DNA from: a virus
Strand: one strand, 5' to 3'
Length of the DNA stretch: 33,991 nucleotides
Virus record (IMG/VR): IMGVR_UViG_3300032311_000767
Location: 1 to 33,991 of that record
Shown here: positions 24,725 through 32,263 of the stretch, one piece after another
Layout of the letters: each line of letters starts with the position of its first letter
How positions within the stretch are numbered: the first letter of the stretch is position 1
The notes under the pieces: model-generated
Databases searched by the model: none
Seen by the model: only the letters and a program-made list of their open reading frames with translations
Told to the model about the DNA's origin: nothing
Program-made: the position numbers and the translations under genes

Positions 24725-25644
24725 ATATAAAAATAATCCAGCACATAATGCCTTGGGAAATAGATTATGCTATGTTAACATACATGCAACTTAAAAAATC
24801 AAAATATCATATTCCTGAGGGAGTAAATATTGTAGTTGAGACTGAATTAAATTTATCCTCATATATAATAGATTGGGATAAGAGTAGATTACCAAAAGAA
24901 TTTTTTATACAAAAATATAATGAAATATCAAATTTATTATGTGATTACAAACATGTGAAAAAAATATATGATGGTAATGACTTATATGGTTGTTTAGATT
25001 CTGTAAAAGGAAATATAGATAATGATACTGAATATTATTTAAGTATATGTCCTGATATTTATTTTAGTGAATATGCCATTTCATATCTTATAGAATCTAT
25101 AAAGCAAATAAATAATAAATATTTTGTAATAACTCCTGAAATATCAAAAGTAGGTGATGTTAGTTGGGATGAAATTACAGGTGAAAAATATATTAATATA
25201 CCATACTCAGATTATTTAAATGTTGATATTTTTGATATTAGATATAATAACAAAATTTCAGATGAGGAAAAAAGCCTATACCCAGTTAGAAAAAGTAAAT
25301 GGGCGGGTTGGTGTGACTTATATAATAAAGCATTTTATGAAGAATTATGTCCATTTCTTGATGAATGGAAGGGATATGGTCCGTGGGATTGGTATTCAAA
25401 TATAATTACAAATTATGTAAAACAACATGGTGTAGATTTTCAACAATATCTTTTAAAAGGTGAAACTATATGGATGTATCCAACTGGTCCATTAATTAAA
25501 GATGGCATGAATGGATTTGCAAAATACTATAAGGATTTTATTTCATTAAATAATATTCCAAATCAAAGACAAAATTTTGAAAGTAAGATGAATGATTATG
25601 TTAATCAAACTTTAACTAATTTAAAAAATAAAAATATAATATAA
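24721..25644 (+). CDS. Probable glycosyltransferase-like protein
   Basis: The 307-residue protein is probably of GT-A type. Support is the order of elements: an N-terminal strand and helix (IKIIQHIMPWEIDYAMLTYMQL), a central YYLSICPDIYFSEYAISYLIESI where the metal-binding acidic motif usually sits (PDIYF), and WAGWCDLYNKAFYEELCPFLDEWKGYGPWDWYSN, which resembles the acceptor loop of phage GT proteins (W...GY..WD/ED). No classical DxD is seen. It is translationally coupled (ATGA) to the SDR and directly followed by a GT2 gene. Confidence 0.55.
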   Translation: MNIKIIQHIMPWEIDYAMLTYMQLKKSKYHIPEGVNIVVETELNLSSYIIDWDKSRLPKEFFIQKYNEISNLLCDYKHVKKIYDGNDLYGCLDSVKGNIDNDTEYYLSICPDIYFSEYAISYLIESIKQINNKYFVITPEISKVGDVSWDEITGEKYINIPYSDYLNVDIFDIRYNNKISDEEKSLYPVRKSKWAGWCDLYNKAFYEELCPFLDEWKGYGPWDWYSNIITNYVKQHGVDFQQYLLKGETIWMYPTGPLIKDGMNGFAKYYKDFISLNNIPNQRQNFESKMNDYVNQTLTNLKNKNII

Positions 25645-26678
25645 TGATATCACTAGTTATACCAACTACAAGTTCTAATAAAAACTATACAAATAATCTT
25701 ATTAAAAATATAAGAGAAATTTATCCAAATGAAAATGAAGTAGAAATAATTCTTGAAGAAAATGATACTACTGCATTGGGGATTAATTTTAATAATGCTG
25801 TTGCAAAAGCGAATGGTAATAAAATAATTTTATTACACAATGATATGGTTATAAAACCTGGATTTATAGAAACAATGGAGAAACATATTTGTAAAAATAG
25901 AATTACAAGTTATACAAGAATAGAACCACCAATATATAATGACATATATCCTGGAAAGGTGATATTGGATTGTGGTAGAGATTTGGATAATTTTGATAAA
26001 GAAAAATTTTATAATTATAATTTGGAAACTTCTTTAATAGATGGTGGTTCTCAATTATTCTTTGGATGCTTGAAAGAAGATTATATTGGATTAGATGGTA
26101 ATACTTTTAAGATGTTTTGTGAAGATGATGATTTGCACTTAAGATATAAATTAGCAGGATTTGAACATAAAGTAAGTTCAGCTCATGTTTATCATTTTGT
26201 TAGTAAAACATCAAGAACTACAAAAGATTATCAGCAAATAGAATTAAATTCAAATCGTAATTTTATTCGCAAATGGGGTAATAGAAGTCCAAAGGTAAAA
26301 TATAATATTGCTTATGTAGTTAAAAAGTGTAACTCACAATTACTTGGAATATTAGAACCATGGTGTGATAGAATTTACATTGAAGATGACATGTATGTTT
26401 TAATAGATTTATATATAGAACAAGAACAACCAAACACTTCATCTAATTTAACTAAACGGGTATTACATATTAAACATAATTATCCTGAAGGAGAAAATGA
26501 TATCGTTGTTGAATTTGATGCTACTCAATTAACACAACAATCATTTCAACTATTACAACAACTCCCAGATATTATTAAAGAAAGTGGAGAGGTAGGAGTA
26601 TTTGAATTAGAAATATTTAAAATAAAAATTCAAAATATTTGGGAATACCAAAATGATTTAGTATATTTAGAAAAATAA
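25644..26678 (+). CDS. GT2 family glycosyltransferase with C-terminal extension
   Basis: The 344-residue protein begins MISLVIPTTSSNKNYTNNLIKNI, as in GT2 enzymes. It has IILEENDTTALGINFNNAVAKANGNKIILLHNDMVI (about 36-71), where HNDM stands in the DxD position, and FCEDDDLHLRYKLAGFEHK (about 155-173) with the ED catalytic-base motif. Residues beyond about 235 form an extra region of strands and helices (DRIYIEDDMYVLIDLYIEQEQ, then QLTQQSFQLLQQLPDI) of unknown role. It is the last enzyme of the glycan island. Confidence 0.85.
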   Translation: MISLVIPTTSSNKNYTNNLIKNIREIYPNENEVEIILEENDTTALGINFNNAVAKANGNKIILLHNDMVIKPGFIETMEKHICKNRITSYTRIEPPIYNDIYPGKVILDCGRDLDNFDKEKFYNYNLETSLIDGGSQLFFGCLKEDYIGLDGNTFKMFCEDDDLHLRYKLAGFEHKVSSAHVYHFVSKTSRTTKDYQQIELNSNRNFIRKWGNRSPKVKYNIAYVVKKCNSQLLGILEPWCDRIYIEDDMYVLIDLYIEQEQPNTSSNLTKRVLHIKHNYPEGENDIVVEFDATQLTQQSFQLLQQLPDIIKESGEVGVFELEIFKIKIQNIWEYQNDLVYLEK

Positions 26679-26683
26679 AAATT

Positions 26684-26866
26684 ATGAAAGAAATACTTAA
26701 AGAAACTATCGGATTTATTATATTTACAGGGTTTTGTATTTATGGAATTTATTTATTAGATAATAATACTGCTATCATCCACTCAGATAAACCATTAACC
26801 CCAACAATAGAATTAAAAATAAAAGATAATAAAGTAGATACAATATATGTTTACAGACTAAAATAA
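26684..26866 (+). CDS. Small single-pass membrane protein
   Basis: A 60-residue protein with one N-terminal transmembrane helix (about residues 8-25, TIGFIIFTGFCIYGIYLL) and a short polar C-terminal part, IELKIKDNKVDTIYVYRLK. It is not a cleavable signal as far as can be judged. Function unknown. Leader aaaaattATG, 5 bases after the GT2 gene. Confidence 0.65.
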   Translation: MKEILKETIGFIIFTGFCIYGIYLLDNNTAIIHSDKPLTPTIELKIKDNKVDTIYVYRLK

Positions 26867-26871
26867 AAATT

Positions 26872-27030
26872 ATGTTATACGGATTTTACAGTAAATTAGA
26901 CCCAAACCAAGAGATAATTAATCGTTTAATTAATACATCACGATTAAGAGCAGCTGAACACTTCGCAGCTAAGAAACAATTAGATTTAAAATCATTTTTA
27001 AAAATATATGGAGTTAAAAAATTAAGATAA
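26872..27030 (+). CDS. Very small basic protein of unknown function
   Basis: A 52-residue frame (ATG 26872, TAA 27028-27030) beginning MLYGFYSKLDPNQEIINRL and ending LKSFLKIYGVKKLR, helical and basic. Its stop overlaps the next start as TAATG, so the two are coupled. It reminds me of a tiny conserved protein in T4-like phages, but I cannot confirm that. No known function. Confidence 0.65.
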   Translation: MLYGFYSKLDPNQEIINRLINTSRLRAAEHFAAKKQLDLKSFLKIYGVKKLR

Positions 27031-27419
27031 TGGATATAAAAAATTTTGGCCAACGTCTTAAATTAGAAGAATCTAAGACATCGAGAGTAAAAAAAGAGAA
27101 AGAAGTATTTATTGAGACTGTAACACTATTAGAACATTGCCTTCAACGCTCAGATATTTTGTATAAAGACTTTAACATTGATATTTATTCGTATGAAGAA
27201 TATTTCATTAAAATAATTGAGAATTTATTTTTACTTAAATATGGTGAAGTAGTAACTGAGATAATGATTTGGTATTTATATGATAGGGTTGATGAAAATG
27301 GAAAAGTATACCCTTTAATATATGAAGAAGAAGAAAAACCATCAATCGAAATAAAAATTAAAAACCCAACAGACTTATGGAAATTTATAGATAAATTATT
27401 AAAACGAAATTATGAGTGA
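27030..27419 (+). CDS. Protein of unknown function
   Basis: A 129-residue, mainly helical protein. The central part FIETVTLLEHCLQRSDILYKDFNIDIYSYEEYFIKIIENLFLLKYGEVV is amphipathic and followed by an EEEE stretch. No recognised motif. Overlaps the following zinc-finger gene by 8 bases (ATGAGTGA), indicating coupled translation. Confidence 0.65.
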   Translation: MDIKNFGQRLKLEESKTSRVKKEKEVFIETVTLLEHCLQRSDILYKDFNIDIYSYEEYFIKIIENLFLLKYGEVVTEIMIWYLYDRVDENGKVYPLIYEEEEKPSIEIKIKNPTDLWKFIDKLLKRNYE

Positions 27420-27669
27420 GTTAATTAAATATTGTAAATGCGGAGTACAAATTCCCGAAGCTAGATTAAAAATTTTACCTAATACACACACATGTGTCAA
27501 TTGTTCTGATGTACAGACTAAAAAACCAGTTATAGTACAACGTGGAAAAGGTGATCATACTTATACTGAAACTGTAGTTTTGGATCATGAGGAATATGTT
27601 AAGTATGTTGAAGAAGAAAATAAATTTAAAAAACGTATGTCGTCAGGATTAGATATTCCTAATATGTAA
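27412..27669 (+). CDS. DksA/TraR-type C4 zinc finger protein
   Basis: The 85-residue protein has YCKCGVQIPEARLKILPNTHTCVNC (7-31), matching the DksA/TraR zinc-finger pattern C.CG..Ip..RL...P....C..C. The long N-terminal coiled coil of DksA is absent, as in phage TraR-like short forms. Those proteins bind RNA polymerase in the secondary channel and alter promoter choice. In a phage early or middle region this could redirect host transcription. The role is by family, not tested. Confidence 0.75.
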   Translation: MSELIKYCKCGVQIPEARLKILPNTHTCVNCSDVQTKKPVIVQRGKGDHTYTETVVLDHEEYVKYVEEENKFKKRMSSGLDIPNM

Positions 27670-27672
27670 ATT

Positions 27673-28338
27673 ATGCCTAAACCTCGCCCATTAAGTAAGC
27701 AAGACATATTGGCTGCTATGAGTCAAACAAAATCGAATCGTAGCGCTGCTAGATATATCAATTGTAGTTATATTCATTATAAGAAATGGGCTAAATTTTA
27801 TGAGGCTACTGATGAAAACTATTCCAATCTATTTGACCAACATAAAAATCAGGCTGGTAAAGGAATACCTAAATTCTTAAGTAATACACCTTGGGGAAGA
27901 AAAGAACCATGTATACAAAAAATCATAGATGGAACTGAAGACCCATCACCGTTTAATCCTCAAAAAATTAAACATAGAATGATTCAACAAGGTTATTTAA
28001 AAGAAGAATGTAGTACCTGTGGTTTTCATGAACGTAGATTGATGGATTATAAAATGCCTCTTATATTACATTTTAAAGACAATAACAAAAAACATTGGGA
28101 ACCAAGTAACATTCAGTTATTATGTTACAATTGTTATTTTCTTTACCATAAAAATGTATTTGATGAGAAACAAATAGAAAAAATGGAAGATCATTTACCA
28201 ACAAGAGAAAATTTACCAACTTGGGAGGTGGATGATTATACTCAAAAACGTCTTGAAGAATTAGGGTTATATGATATTAAAGTAGAAAATGACCCATATG
28301 ATTTAGTGTCTAGGAATAAAGAACGCAAATCTGAATAA
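27673..28338 (+). CDS. HNH-like endonuclease with N-terminal helix-turn-helix
   Basis: The 221-residue protein starts with a homeodomain-like helix-turn-helix (SKQDILAAMSQTKSNRSAARYINCSYIHYKKWAKFY, about 8-44). Its C-terminal half has a zinc-braced HNH core: CSTCG (about 114-118), PLILHFKDNNKKHWEPSNIQLLCYNCYFLYH. HFKD replaces the common DHi.G, Asn is kept, and CYNC supplies the second knuckle, with a final His nearby. It may be a homing-type or site-specific nuclease. It could also be a DNA-binding recombination helper, since the first His is shifted. Confidence 0.75.
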   Translation: MPKPRPLSKQDILAAMSQTKSNRSAARYINCSYIHYKKWAKFYEATDENYSNLFDQHKNQAGKGIPKFLSNTPWGRKEPCIQKIIDGTEDPSPFNPQKIKHRMIQQGYLKEECSTCGFHERRLMDYKMPLILHFKDNNKKHWEPSNIQLLCYNCYFLYHKNVFDEKQIEKMEDHLPTRENLPTWEVDDYTQKRLEELGLYDIKVENDPYDLVSRNKERKSE

Positions 28339-28360
28339 TTTACAAATATTTATCAGTGAC

Positions 28361-28519
28361 ATGAAGAAGACTAAAAAACATCAGGAAATAATAAGAGATT
28401 ATGAATCTCAAAAAGCAAAACATTTAGAAAAAATAGCTAGTAAAATACTAAATAATGATGAAAAGTTTTCTAAATTAAAAGAAAAAGAAACAAGTTTAAA
28501 ATTTTTAAAATTATTCTAA
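28361..28519 (+). CDS. Very small Lys-rich helical protein
   Basis: A 52-residue frame (ATG 28361, TAA 28517-28519) rich in Lys and Glu (MKKTKKHQEIIRDYESQKAK..KLKEKETSLKFLKLF), almost certainly one long helix or coiled coil. It is preceded by AAATATTTATC (28344-28354) without a -33 box and followed by the next ATG at 28521. Unknown function. Confidence 0.55.
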   Translation: MKKTKKHQEIIRDYESQKAKHLEKIASKILNNDEKFSKLKEKETSLKFLKLF

Positions 28520-28520
28520 A

Positions 28521-28850
28521 ATGGCTCTAGAACTAAACGTAAATAATATTGAGGAATTTCAAACTATGATAGATAATAAGGATTTTAGGATCTCTGAGTC
28601 AATAATTAAAACTATATTGAATAATGTAAATACTAAGAAAAAACATGTTCATATAATTTCAATAAATGTTTTAGAAAATAATACTACATTGGACTTGACT
28701 TTAGAGAAGAAATTTTTTATTGAAACTTTAGAGGAAAATTTGAAATTTTTCATTGAACAAGAAAGATACGAAGATTGTCAGAATATAGTAAATGCAATTA
28801 ATCAATTAAAAAGTAATAATACTCCAACAAGTAAGAAAAAAACTAAATAA
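28521..28850 (+). CDS. Protein of unknown function
   Basis: A 109-residue protein, helical with a central strand (HVHIISINVLENNTTLDLTLEK) and a basic tail, PTSKKKTK. It directly follows a tiny gene with no gap and ends 1 base before the promoter of the ligase gene. Not recognised. Confidence 0.65.
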   Translation: MALELNVNNIEEFQTMIDNKDFRISESIIKTILNNVNTKKKHVHIISINVLENNTTLDLTLEKKFFIETLEENLKFFIEQERYEDCQNIVNAINQLKSNNTPTSKKKTK

Positions 28851-28851
28851 G

Positions 28852-28883
28852 TTTGGTTTATCTAAATATTATTCGTACATTTA
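28852..28883 (+). promoter_or_regulatory. Strong Bacteroidota-type promoter upstream of DNA ligase
   Basis: TTTG 28852-28855, 20-nt spacer, TACATTTA 28876-28883. The flanks match the promoter family of this region: G after TTTG, TCG before the -7 box, AAATAA after it. The ATG is 28 bases downstream of the -7 start. Confidence 0.8.
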
Positions 28884-28903
28884 GATAAATAAGAATAAAG
28901 GTT

Positions 28904-29959
28904 ATGAAATTATCGAAACTTTACTCAAGGTCCACTACTGGAAAGGTATGTACTTGGGAAATTGAAATTAATCAAAATAAATACAGAACAATTAGTGGAT
29001 TTGATGGAATGAAACTAACTACGTCTGAATGGACAACATGTGATGCTAAATCTTACTGTACCGCAGAAGAACAAGTACTTAAAGAAGCAACAGCTATACA
29101 CCGTAAGAAAATGGAGACGGGTTCATTTGAAGATATTAATCAAATTGATAATAAAGTATTCTTTGAACCAATGCTCGCTAAAGATTATACTAAAGAAAAA
29201 GTAAACTACCCTGTTTATTCTCAGCCTAAGTTAGATGGTATTCGTTGTATTGTTAGAGCAGATGGAATGTGGTCTCGTACTGGTAAGAAAATAATATCAG
29301 CACCTCATATATTTGAATCAATGAAACATTTATTTGAAGTTGATCCTAATTTAATTTTTGATGGGGAACTATATGCTGATAAATTTGCAAACGATTTTAA
29401 TGCCATTTGTTCATTAGTTAAGAAAACAAAACCAACAGAACATGACTTATTAGAATCAGCTAAAGCGATTCAATATCACATTTATGACTTACCTTCACAC
29501 AATGCTAATTTTTCAATTAGAATGGAGGAATTAAATAAAATAAATTTACCTGAATGTTGTGTTGTTGTATTAACTGATTTTGTTAAAACAGAATCTGAGT
29601 TAATGGAGTTATATGGAAAATATGTTAATGATGGTTATGAAGGTCAAATGGTTCGTTTAGATAATAAATATGAAAATAAACGATCTAAATATTTACTTAA
29701 ACATAAATCATTTGTTGATAAAGAATACACTATTTTAGGTGTTAAAGAAGGTGTAGGTAAATTAGAAGGAAAAGCAGGAGCATTAATATTTGATGGATTT
29801 GAAAGTTCAATAAACGGAAATCATCAATACTTGGAAGAAATATGGATGCGTAGAAATGAATTAATAGGTAAGGAAGCAACAGTTAAATACTTCAACCTAA
29901 CACCAGATGGACAACCTAGATTTCCGAAAGTTATAAACATTGATAGAGATGGACTGTAA
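28904..29959 (+). CDS. ATP-dependent DNA ligase
   Basis: The 351-residue ligase has adenylation motif I SQPKLDGIRC (K109 is the AMP-bound Lys), motif Ia WSRTGKKI, motif III LIFDGELYAD, motif IV DGYEGQMVR and motif V KYLLKHKSF, followed by an OB-type C-terminus (EYTILGVKEGVGKLEGKAGAL). The first 80 residues (SKLYSRSTTGKVCTWEIEINQNKYRTISGFDG) resemble a WGR-type nucleic-acid-binding domain, not usual in minimal phage ligases. It seals nicks during replication and repair. Driven by its own promoter at the start of the accessory array. Confidence 0.93.
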   Translation: MKLSKLYSRSTTGKVCTWEIEINQNKYRTISGFDGMKLTTSEWTTCDAKSYCTAEEQVLKEATAIHRKKMETGSFEDINQIDNKVFFEPMLAKDYTKEKVNYPVYSQPKLDGIRCIVRADGMWSRTGKKIISAPHIFESMKHLFEVDPNLIFDGELYADKFANDFNAICSLVKKTKPTEHDLLESAKAIQYHIYDLPSHNANFSIRMEELNKINLPECCVVVLTDFVKTESELMELYGKYVNDGYEGQMVRLDNKYENKRSKYLLKHKSFVDKEYTILGVKEGVGKLEGKAGALIFDGFESSINGNHQYLEEIWMRRNELIGKEATVKYFNLTPDGQPRFPKVINIDRDGL

Positions 29960-29975
29960 ATAAAAAATAAATAAT

Positions 29976-30067
29976 ATATGGATAGAGTAGCTTTAACAAG
30001 TATAATAGTATTAGTATTATATTTAATTTGTATTAATAGAGGTAATGATGAAGATTATCAAAAATAA
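29976..30067 (+). other. Possible tiny hydrophobic ORF between ligase and next promoter
   Basis: A short reading frame ending at TAA 30065-30067 encodes a hydrophobic stretch, VLVLYLICINRGNDEDYQK, and stops exactly where the next promoter begins, as neighbouring genes do. The only nearby start is an ATG at about 29976. I could not settle that the ATG and the hydrophobic frame are in the same phase, so this is flagged and not called as a gene. Confidence 0.3.
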
Positions 30068-30099
30068 TTTGGCTACCCTAAAATTAGATATTATATTTA
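30068..30099 (+). promoter_or_regulatory. Strong Bacteroidota-type promoter
   Basis: TTTG 30068-30071, 20-nt spacer starting gctaccctaaaat, TATATTTA 30092-30099. It fixes the start of the next gene at 30120 (28 bases after the -7 start), because an upstream ATG at 30045 would lie before the transcript starts. Confidence 0.8.
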
Positions 30100-30119
30100 T
30101 AAGAATAAAAATAAAAATT

Positions 30120-30245
30120 ATGAAAGATATGATTCAAACACTTAAATGGAAATGGAATTCAAATAAATTAGAATTCATTGGCTCAGTATTATCCATCACT
30201 ACCTTAGGATTACTTTATTATTTTATACTAAATATTTGTTATTAA
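30120..30245 (+). CDS. Very small membrane protein
   Basis: A 41-residue protein beginning MKDMIQTLKWKW with one hydrophobic helix (about residues 18-38, EFIGSVLSITTLGLLYYFIL). The frame is open further upstream to 30045, but the promoter at 30068-30099 makes 30120 the likely start. Leader ataaaaattATG is of the standard type. Unknown function. Confidence 0.6.
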   Translation: MKDMIQTLKWKWNSNKLEFIGSVLSITTLGLLYYFILNICY

Positions 30246-30248
30246 CAT

Positions 30249-30434
30249 ATGAACTATATTACTTTATCTAAAACAGAATTAAAACACATTATAAAAAAAG
30301 CATATATGAGTGGACAAAATAATAATATTCAACTTGCTAATAATATGAATGTGTCATATAATTTAGATGAATATGTTCAAAATGAAATAGAACAAATATT
30401 AAAACAACAACAAACAGATGAATGGTTAAAATAA
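30249..30434 (+). CDS. Small protein of unknown function
   Basis: A 61-residue, Asn- and Gln-rich helical protein: NYITLSKTELKHIIKKAYMSGQN, then NLDEYVQNEIEQILKQQQTDEWLK. It lies 3 bases after the preceding tiny gene and ends 1 base before the next promoter. Not recognised. Confidence 0.6.
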   Translation: MNYITLSKTELKHIIKKAYMSGQNNNIQLANNMNVSYNLDEYVQNEIEQILKQQQTDEWLK

Positions 30435-30435
30435 A

Positions 30436-30467
30436 TTTGGTTACCCAAAATTATTTACTTATATTTA
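30436..30467 (+). promoter_or_regulatory. Strong Bacteroidota-type promoter
   Basis: TTTG 30436-30439, 20-nt spacer starting gttacccaaaatt, TATATTTA 30460-30467. The ATG of the next gene is 28 bases after the -7 start. It probably also serves the HTH gene at 30685, ahead of a terminator. Confidence 0.8.
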
Positions 30468-30487
30468 CATAAATAAAATTAAAAAAC

Positions 30488-30664
30488 ATGAAAAAAGAAA
30501 CAATTTCAAATTTAATTAAAAAATGGATTGGATTATCACCAAAACGAGATATTCCATCTATCTTAGAACAAGATGTAAATTTCAAAACAATAGTACCTGA
30601 CCAATATTTTGATTTCAATGATTGGGCACAAAAAATGAAAGTCAGTTGTTATTGTCCTAAATAA
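30488..30664 (+). CDS. Small protein of unknown function
   Basis: A 58-residue protein (ATG 30488, TAA 30662-30664): MKKETISNLIKKWIGL, then a Pro/Asp-rich part, DIPSILEQDVNFKTIVPDQYF, and a Cys pair at the C-terminus, VSCYCPK. Correct distance from a strong promoter supports it as a gene. Not recognised. Confidence 0.65.
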   Translation: MKKETISNLIKKWIGLSPKRDIPSILEQDVNFKTIVPDQYFDFNDWAQKMKVSCYCPK

Positions 30665-30684
30665 AAAAATTAAACAGTTATATT

Positions 30685-30897
30685 ATGAACAAGTTAAATC
30701 GAACAGCTAAATTGTCTTTCTTTACAGCTCGTAAAAGACAAGGTGACGCAACCCGCATCGCTGAAAACACAGGGTATTCTTTATCTCACGTTACAAATGT
30801 AATGAATGGTACTCGTTCAGTACCACAAGTTATTGCTAATGAAATGTATAACATTAGTAGACGTCGTATGACTAATCGTGAACGTATTTTGGCTTAA
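30685..30897 (+). CDS. Small helix-turn-helix protein
   Basis: The 70-residue protein contains a compact XRE-like helix-turn-helix: DATRIAENTGYSLSHVTNVMNG (about 21-42), with the recognition helix in SLSHVTNVMNGTR. The C-terminus is basic (MYNISRRRMTNRER). It is likely a DNA-binding regulator. It is more GC-rich than its neighbours, closely followed by the one clear terminator in the window, and sits inside the promoter array, so it could act on those promoters. Confidence 0.75.
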   Translation: MNKLNRTAKLSFFTARKRQGDATRIAENTGYSLSHVTNVMNGTRSVPQVIANEMYNISRRRMTNRERILA

Positions 30898-30913
30898 AAG
30901 TTAATTAAGTATT

Positions 30914-30942
30914 TGAAGGAGCTTTTGCTCCTTCATTTATTT
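30914..30942 (+). terminator. Rho-independent-type terminator after the HTH gene
   Basis: A perfect stem of 9 bp (tgaaggagc / gctccttca, arms 30914-30922 and 30927-30935) with a TTTT loop is followed by a T-rich tract, tttattta. It lies 16 bases after the HTH stop codon. Confidence 0.85.
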
Positions 30943-30977
30943 AGTTATTAAATTAAAAACTATTAAATTAATAAAAA

Positions 30978-31298
30978 ATGAAATTATTTAAAGGCATATT
31001 AGAATCATTAGCAACATTGATTTACATTTTTATTATAACAATATTCATGTATATGGCATGGGCAGGTTGGTTTAAAATAATTCCTTCATCTCGATTAAAA
31101 GAAGATGACACTCCATTAATAGCAATGGTATTAAATTTTTTATATTTGCTATTTTTATTTATATTATCATTTGTTACTGAAGGTATATTACAAGAGAATA
31201 TCATGATGTTTATGATATATAACTGGTTTTATAATGCTATATTCATAGTCATAGGAATATTATTATATGTAATTCTTCCTGATAATAAATACAAGTAA
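30978..31298 (+). CDS. Three-helix membrane protein
   Basis: The 106-residue protein is mostly hydrophobic, with about three transmembrane helices: near residues 10-30 (LATLIYIFIITIFMYMAWAG), 48-70 (IAMVLNFLYLLFLFILSFV) and 80-101 (WFYNAIFIVIGILLYVILP). The loop between helices 1 and 2 is charged (SSRLKEDDTP). No enzyme motif. No promoter box is seen directly upstream, so its expression source is unclear. Confidence 0.7.
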   Translation: MKLFKGILESLATLIYIFIITIFMYMAWAGWFKIIPSSRLKEDDTPLIAMVLNFLYLLFLFILSFVTEGILQENIMMFMIYNWFYNAIFIVIGILLYVILPDNKYK

Positions 31299-31330
31299 GT
31301 TTGGTTACCCAAAATACTAGTCATATATTT
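31299..31330 (+). promoter_or_regulatory. Strong Bacteroidota-type promoter
   Basis: TTTG 31299-31302, 20-nt spacer starting gttacccaaaata, TATATTTA 31323-31330. It begins immediately after the stop codon of the membrane-protein gene. The next ATG is 30 bases after the -7 start. Confidence 0.8.
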
Positions 31331-31352
31331 AACTAAATAAAAAATAAATAAT

Positions 31353-31547
31353 ATGAACATGAGTTATTGCCGATTTGAAAACACATACAATGATTTGATT
31401 GATTGTATTGAAAACATGAGTAAAGAATCAAATAACGATAGAGATGAAAGATATCGTGAACGTTTACTTCTATTAATGAAAAACACAGTTGATTCAGGGG
31501 AAATAGATGAAATATTAGAAGAAATAGAGGATAATAGACATAAGTAA
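31353..31547 (+). CDS. Small acidic protein of unknown function
   Basis: A 64-residue helical, charged protein: MSYCRFENTYNDLIDCIENM, then DERYRERLLLLMKNTVDSGEIDEILEEIED. The N-terminal MSYCRFENT..DL.DC pattern is one I associate with unnamed phage proteins, but no function is known to me. Own promoter; the next promoter follows the stop at once. Confidence 0.65.
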   Translation: MNMSYCRFENTYNDLIDCIENMSKESNNDRDERYRERLLLLMKNTVDSGEIDEILEEIEDNRHK

Positions 31548-31548
31548 G

Positions 31549-31580
31549 TTTGGCTACCCAAGATATTAATCGTACATTCA
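31549..31580 (+). promoter_or_regulatory. Strong Bacteroidota-type promoter
   Basis: TTTG 31549-31552, 20-nt spacer starting gctacccaagata, TACATTCA 31573-31580 (one change from the regional TACATTTA). The next ATG is 30 bases after the -7 start. Confidence 0.75.
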
Positions 31581-31602
31581 CATAAATAAAAAATAATAAA
31601 AT

Positions 31603-31809
31603 ATGGTTAAAGAAAATCAATTACTTAAAGATTTCAAAGCGTACATCGCAACAACAGGTTTAAAAACTGTAAGAGTATGGGAAAATAAAATTGGATTATA
31701 TGCTCAGATTAGTGGATGGACCGATAAAAATAACCCATATTTCACTAAAGTAATGCAAGGTGGTACAGTTGTTAGTTTATCTTTTGATGATATTAAAGCA
31801 TTTAAATAA
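31603..31809 (+). CDS. Small protein of unknown function
   Basis: A 68-residue alpha/beta protein: helix LLKDFKAYIATTG, then strands TVRVWENKIGLYAQISGW, YFTKVMQGGTVVSLSF and a final DDIKAF. Probably a compact beta-sheet fold. Not recognised. Followed after 3 bases by a Cys-rich gene, so they form a small operon with the next one. Confidence 0.65.
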   Translation: MVKENQLLKDFKAYIATTGLKTVRVWENKIGLYAQISGWTDKNNPYFTKVMQGGTVVSLSFDDIKAFK

Positions 31810-31812
31810 AAT

Positions 31813-32001
31813 ATGAATAAACAGGAAAATAATAAATCAGAAATAATGGATGTAACAATGTGTAGAGGCAGAGATTGTCCATTAACAGAGAGTTGTTATA
31901 GATATACAGTAGATGTTAGTAAATATCAGTCGTATTTTACAGAATCACCATTTGAAAATGGTAGATGTGAAGTATATTTAGAAAATAGAAAATGTTTATG
32001 A
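31813..32001 (+). CDS. Small Cys-rich protein of unknown function
   Basis: A 62-residue protein with five cysteines (CRGRDCPLTESC, then GRCEVYLENRKC), spaced as in small metal-binding domains. The C..CPL..SC.RY pattern may hold a zinc or iron-sulfur site. Its TGA stop overlaps the next ATG as ATGA, so translation is coupled. Function unknown. Confidence 0.65.
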   Translation: MNKQENNKSEIMDVTMCRGRDCPLTESCYRYTVDVSKYQSYFTESPFENGRCEVYLENRKCL

Positions 32002-32204
32002 AACTAATTAACGTAGAAACATATGATGCAAAAGTATATACGTTTAGAGACGAAGGTGGAAAATTATATCATGTTATAAAACAAGATAGTTTCCTAAATA
32101 ATATATACCCGGAATATCGTTTTATAGGTCCTAATCAAAGTGAAATGATGGAGGAAAAAGTAATAAACGAGATTAAAAATATAATGAAAGGTTGGGAAAA
32201 ATAA
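31998..32204 (+). CDS. Small protein of unknown function
   Basis: A 68-residue protein beginning MKLINVETYDAKVYTFRDEGGKLYHVIKQD, probably a beta-rich barrel-like N-terminus with a helical end (MMEEKVINEIKNIMKGW). Start chosen at 31998 and not the in-frame ATG at 31992 because 31998 gives the ATGA overlap with the upstream stop. Not recognised. Confidence 0.6.
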   Translation: MKLINVETYDAKVYTFRDEGGKLYHVIKQDSFLNNIYPEYRFIGPNQSEMMEEKVINEIKNIMKGWEK

Positions 32205-32263
32205 ATTCAAAAATTCGTTCATAAACACACCAATAACAATATACGTATATACAAAACAACATA

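Noticed and set aside
30045-30119. Upstream ATG extension of the gene at 30120
   Set aside because: The extension runs through the promoter at 30068-30099, so it would lie before the transcript start.
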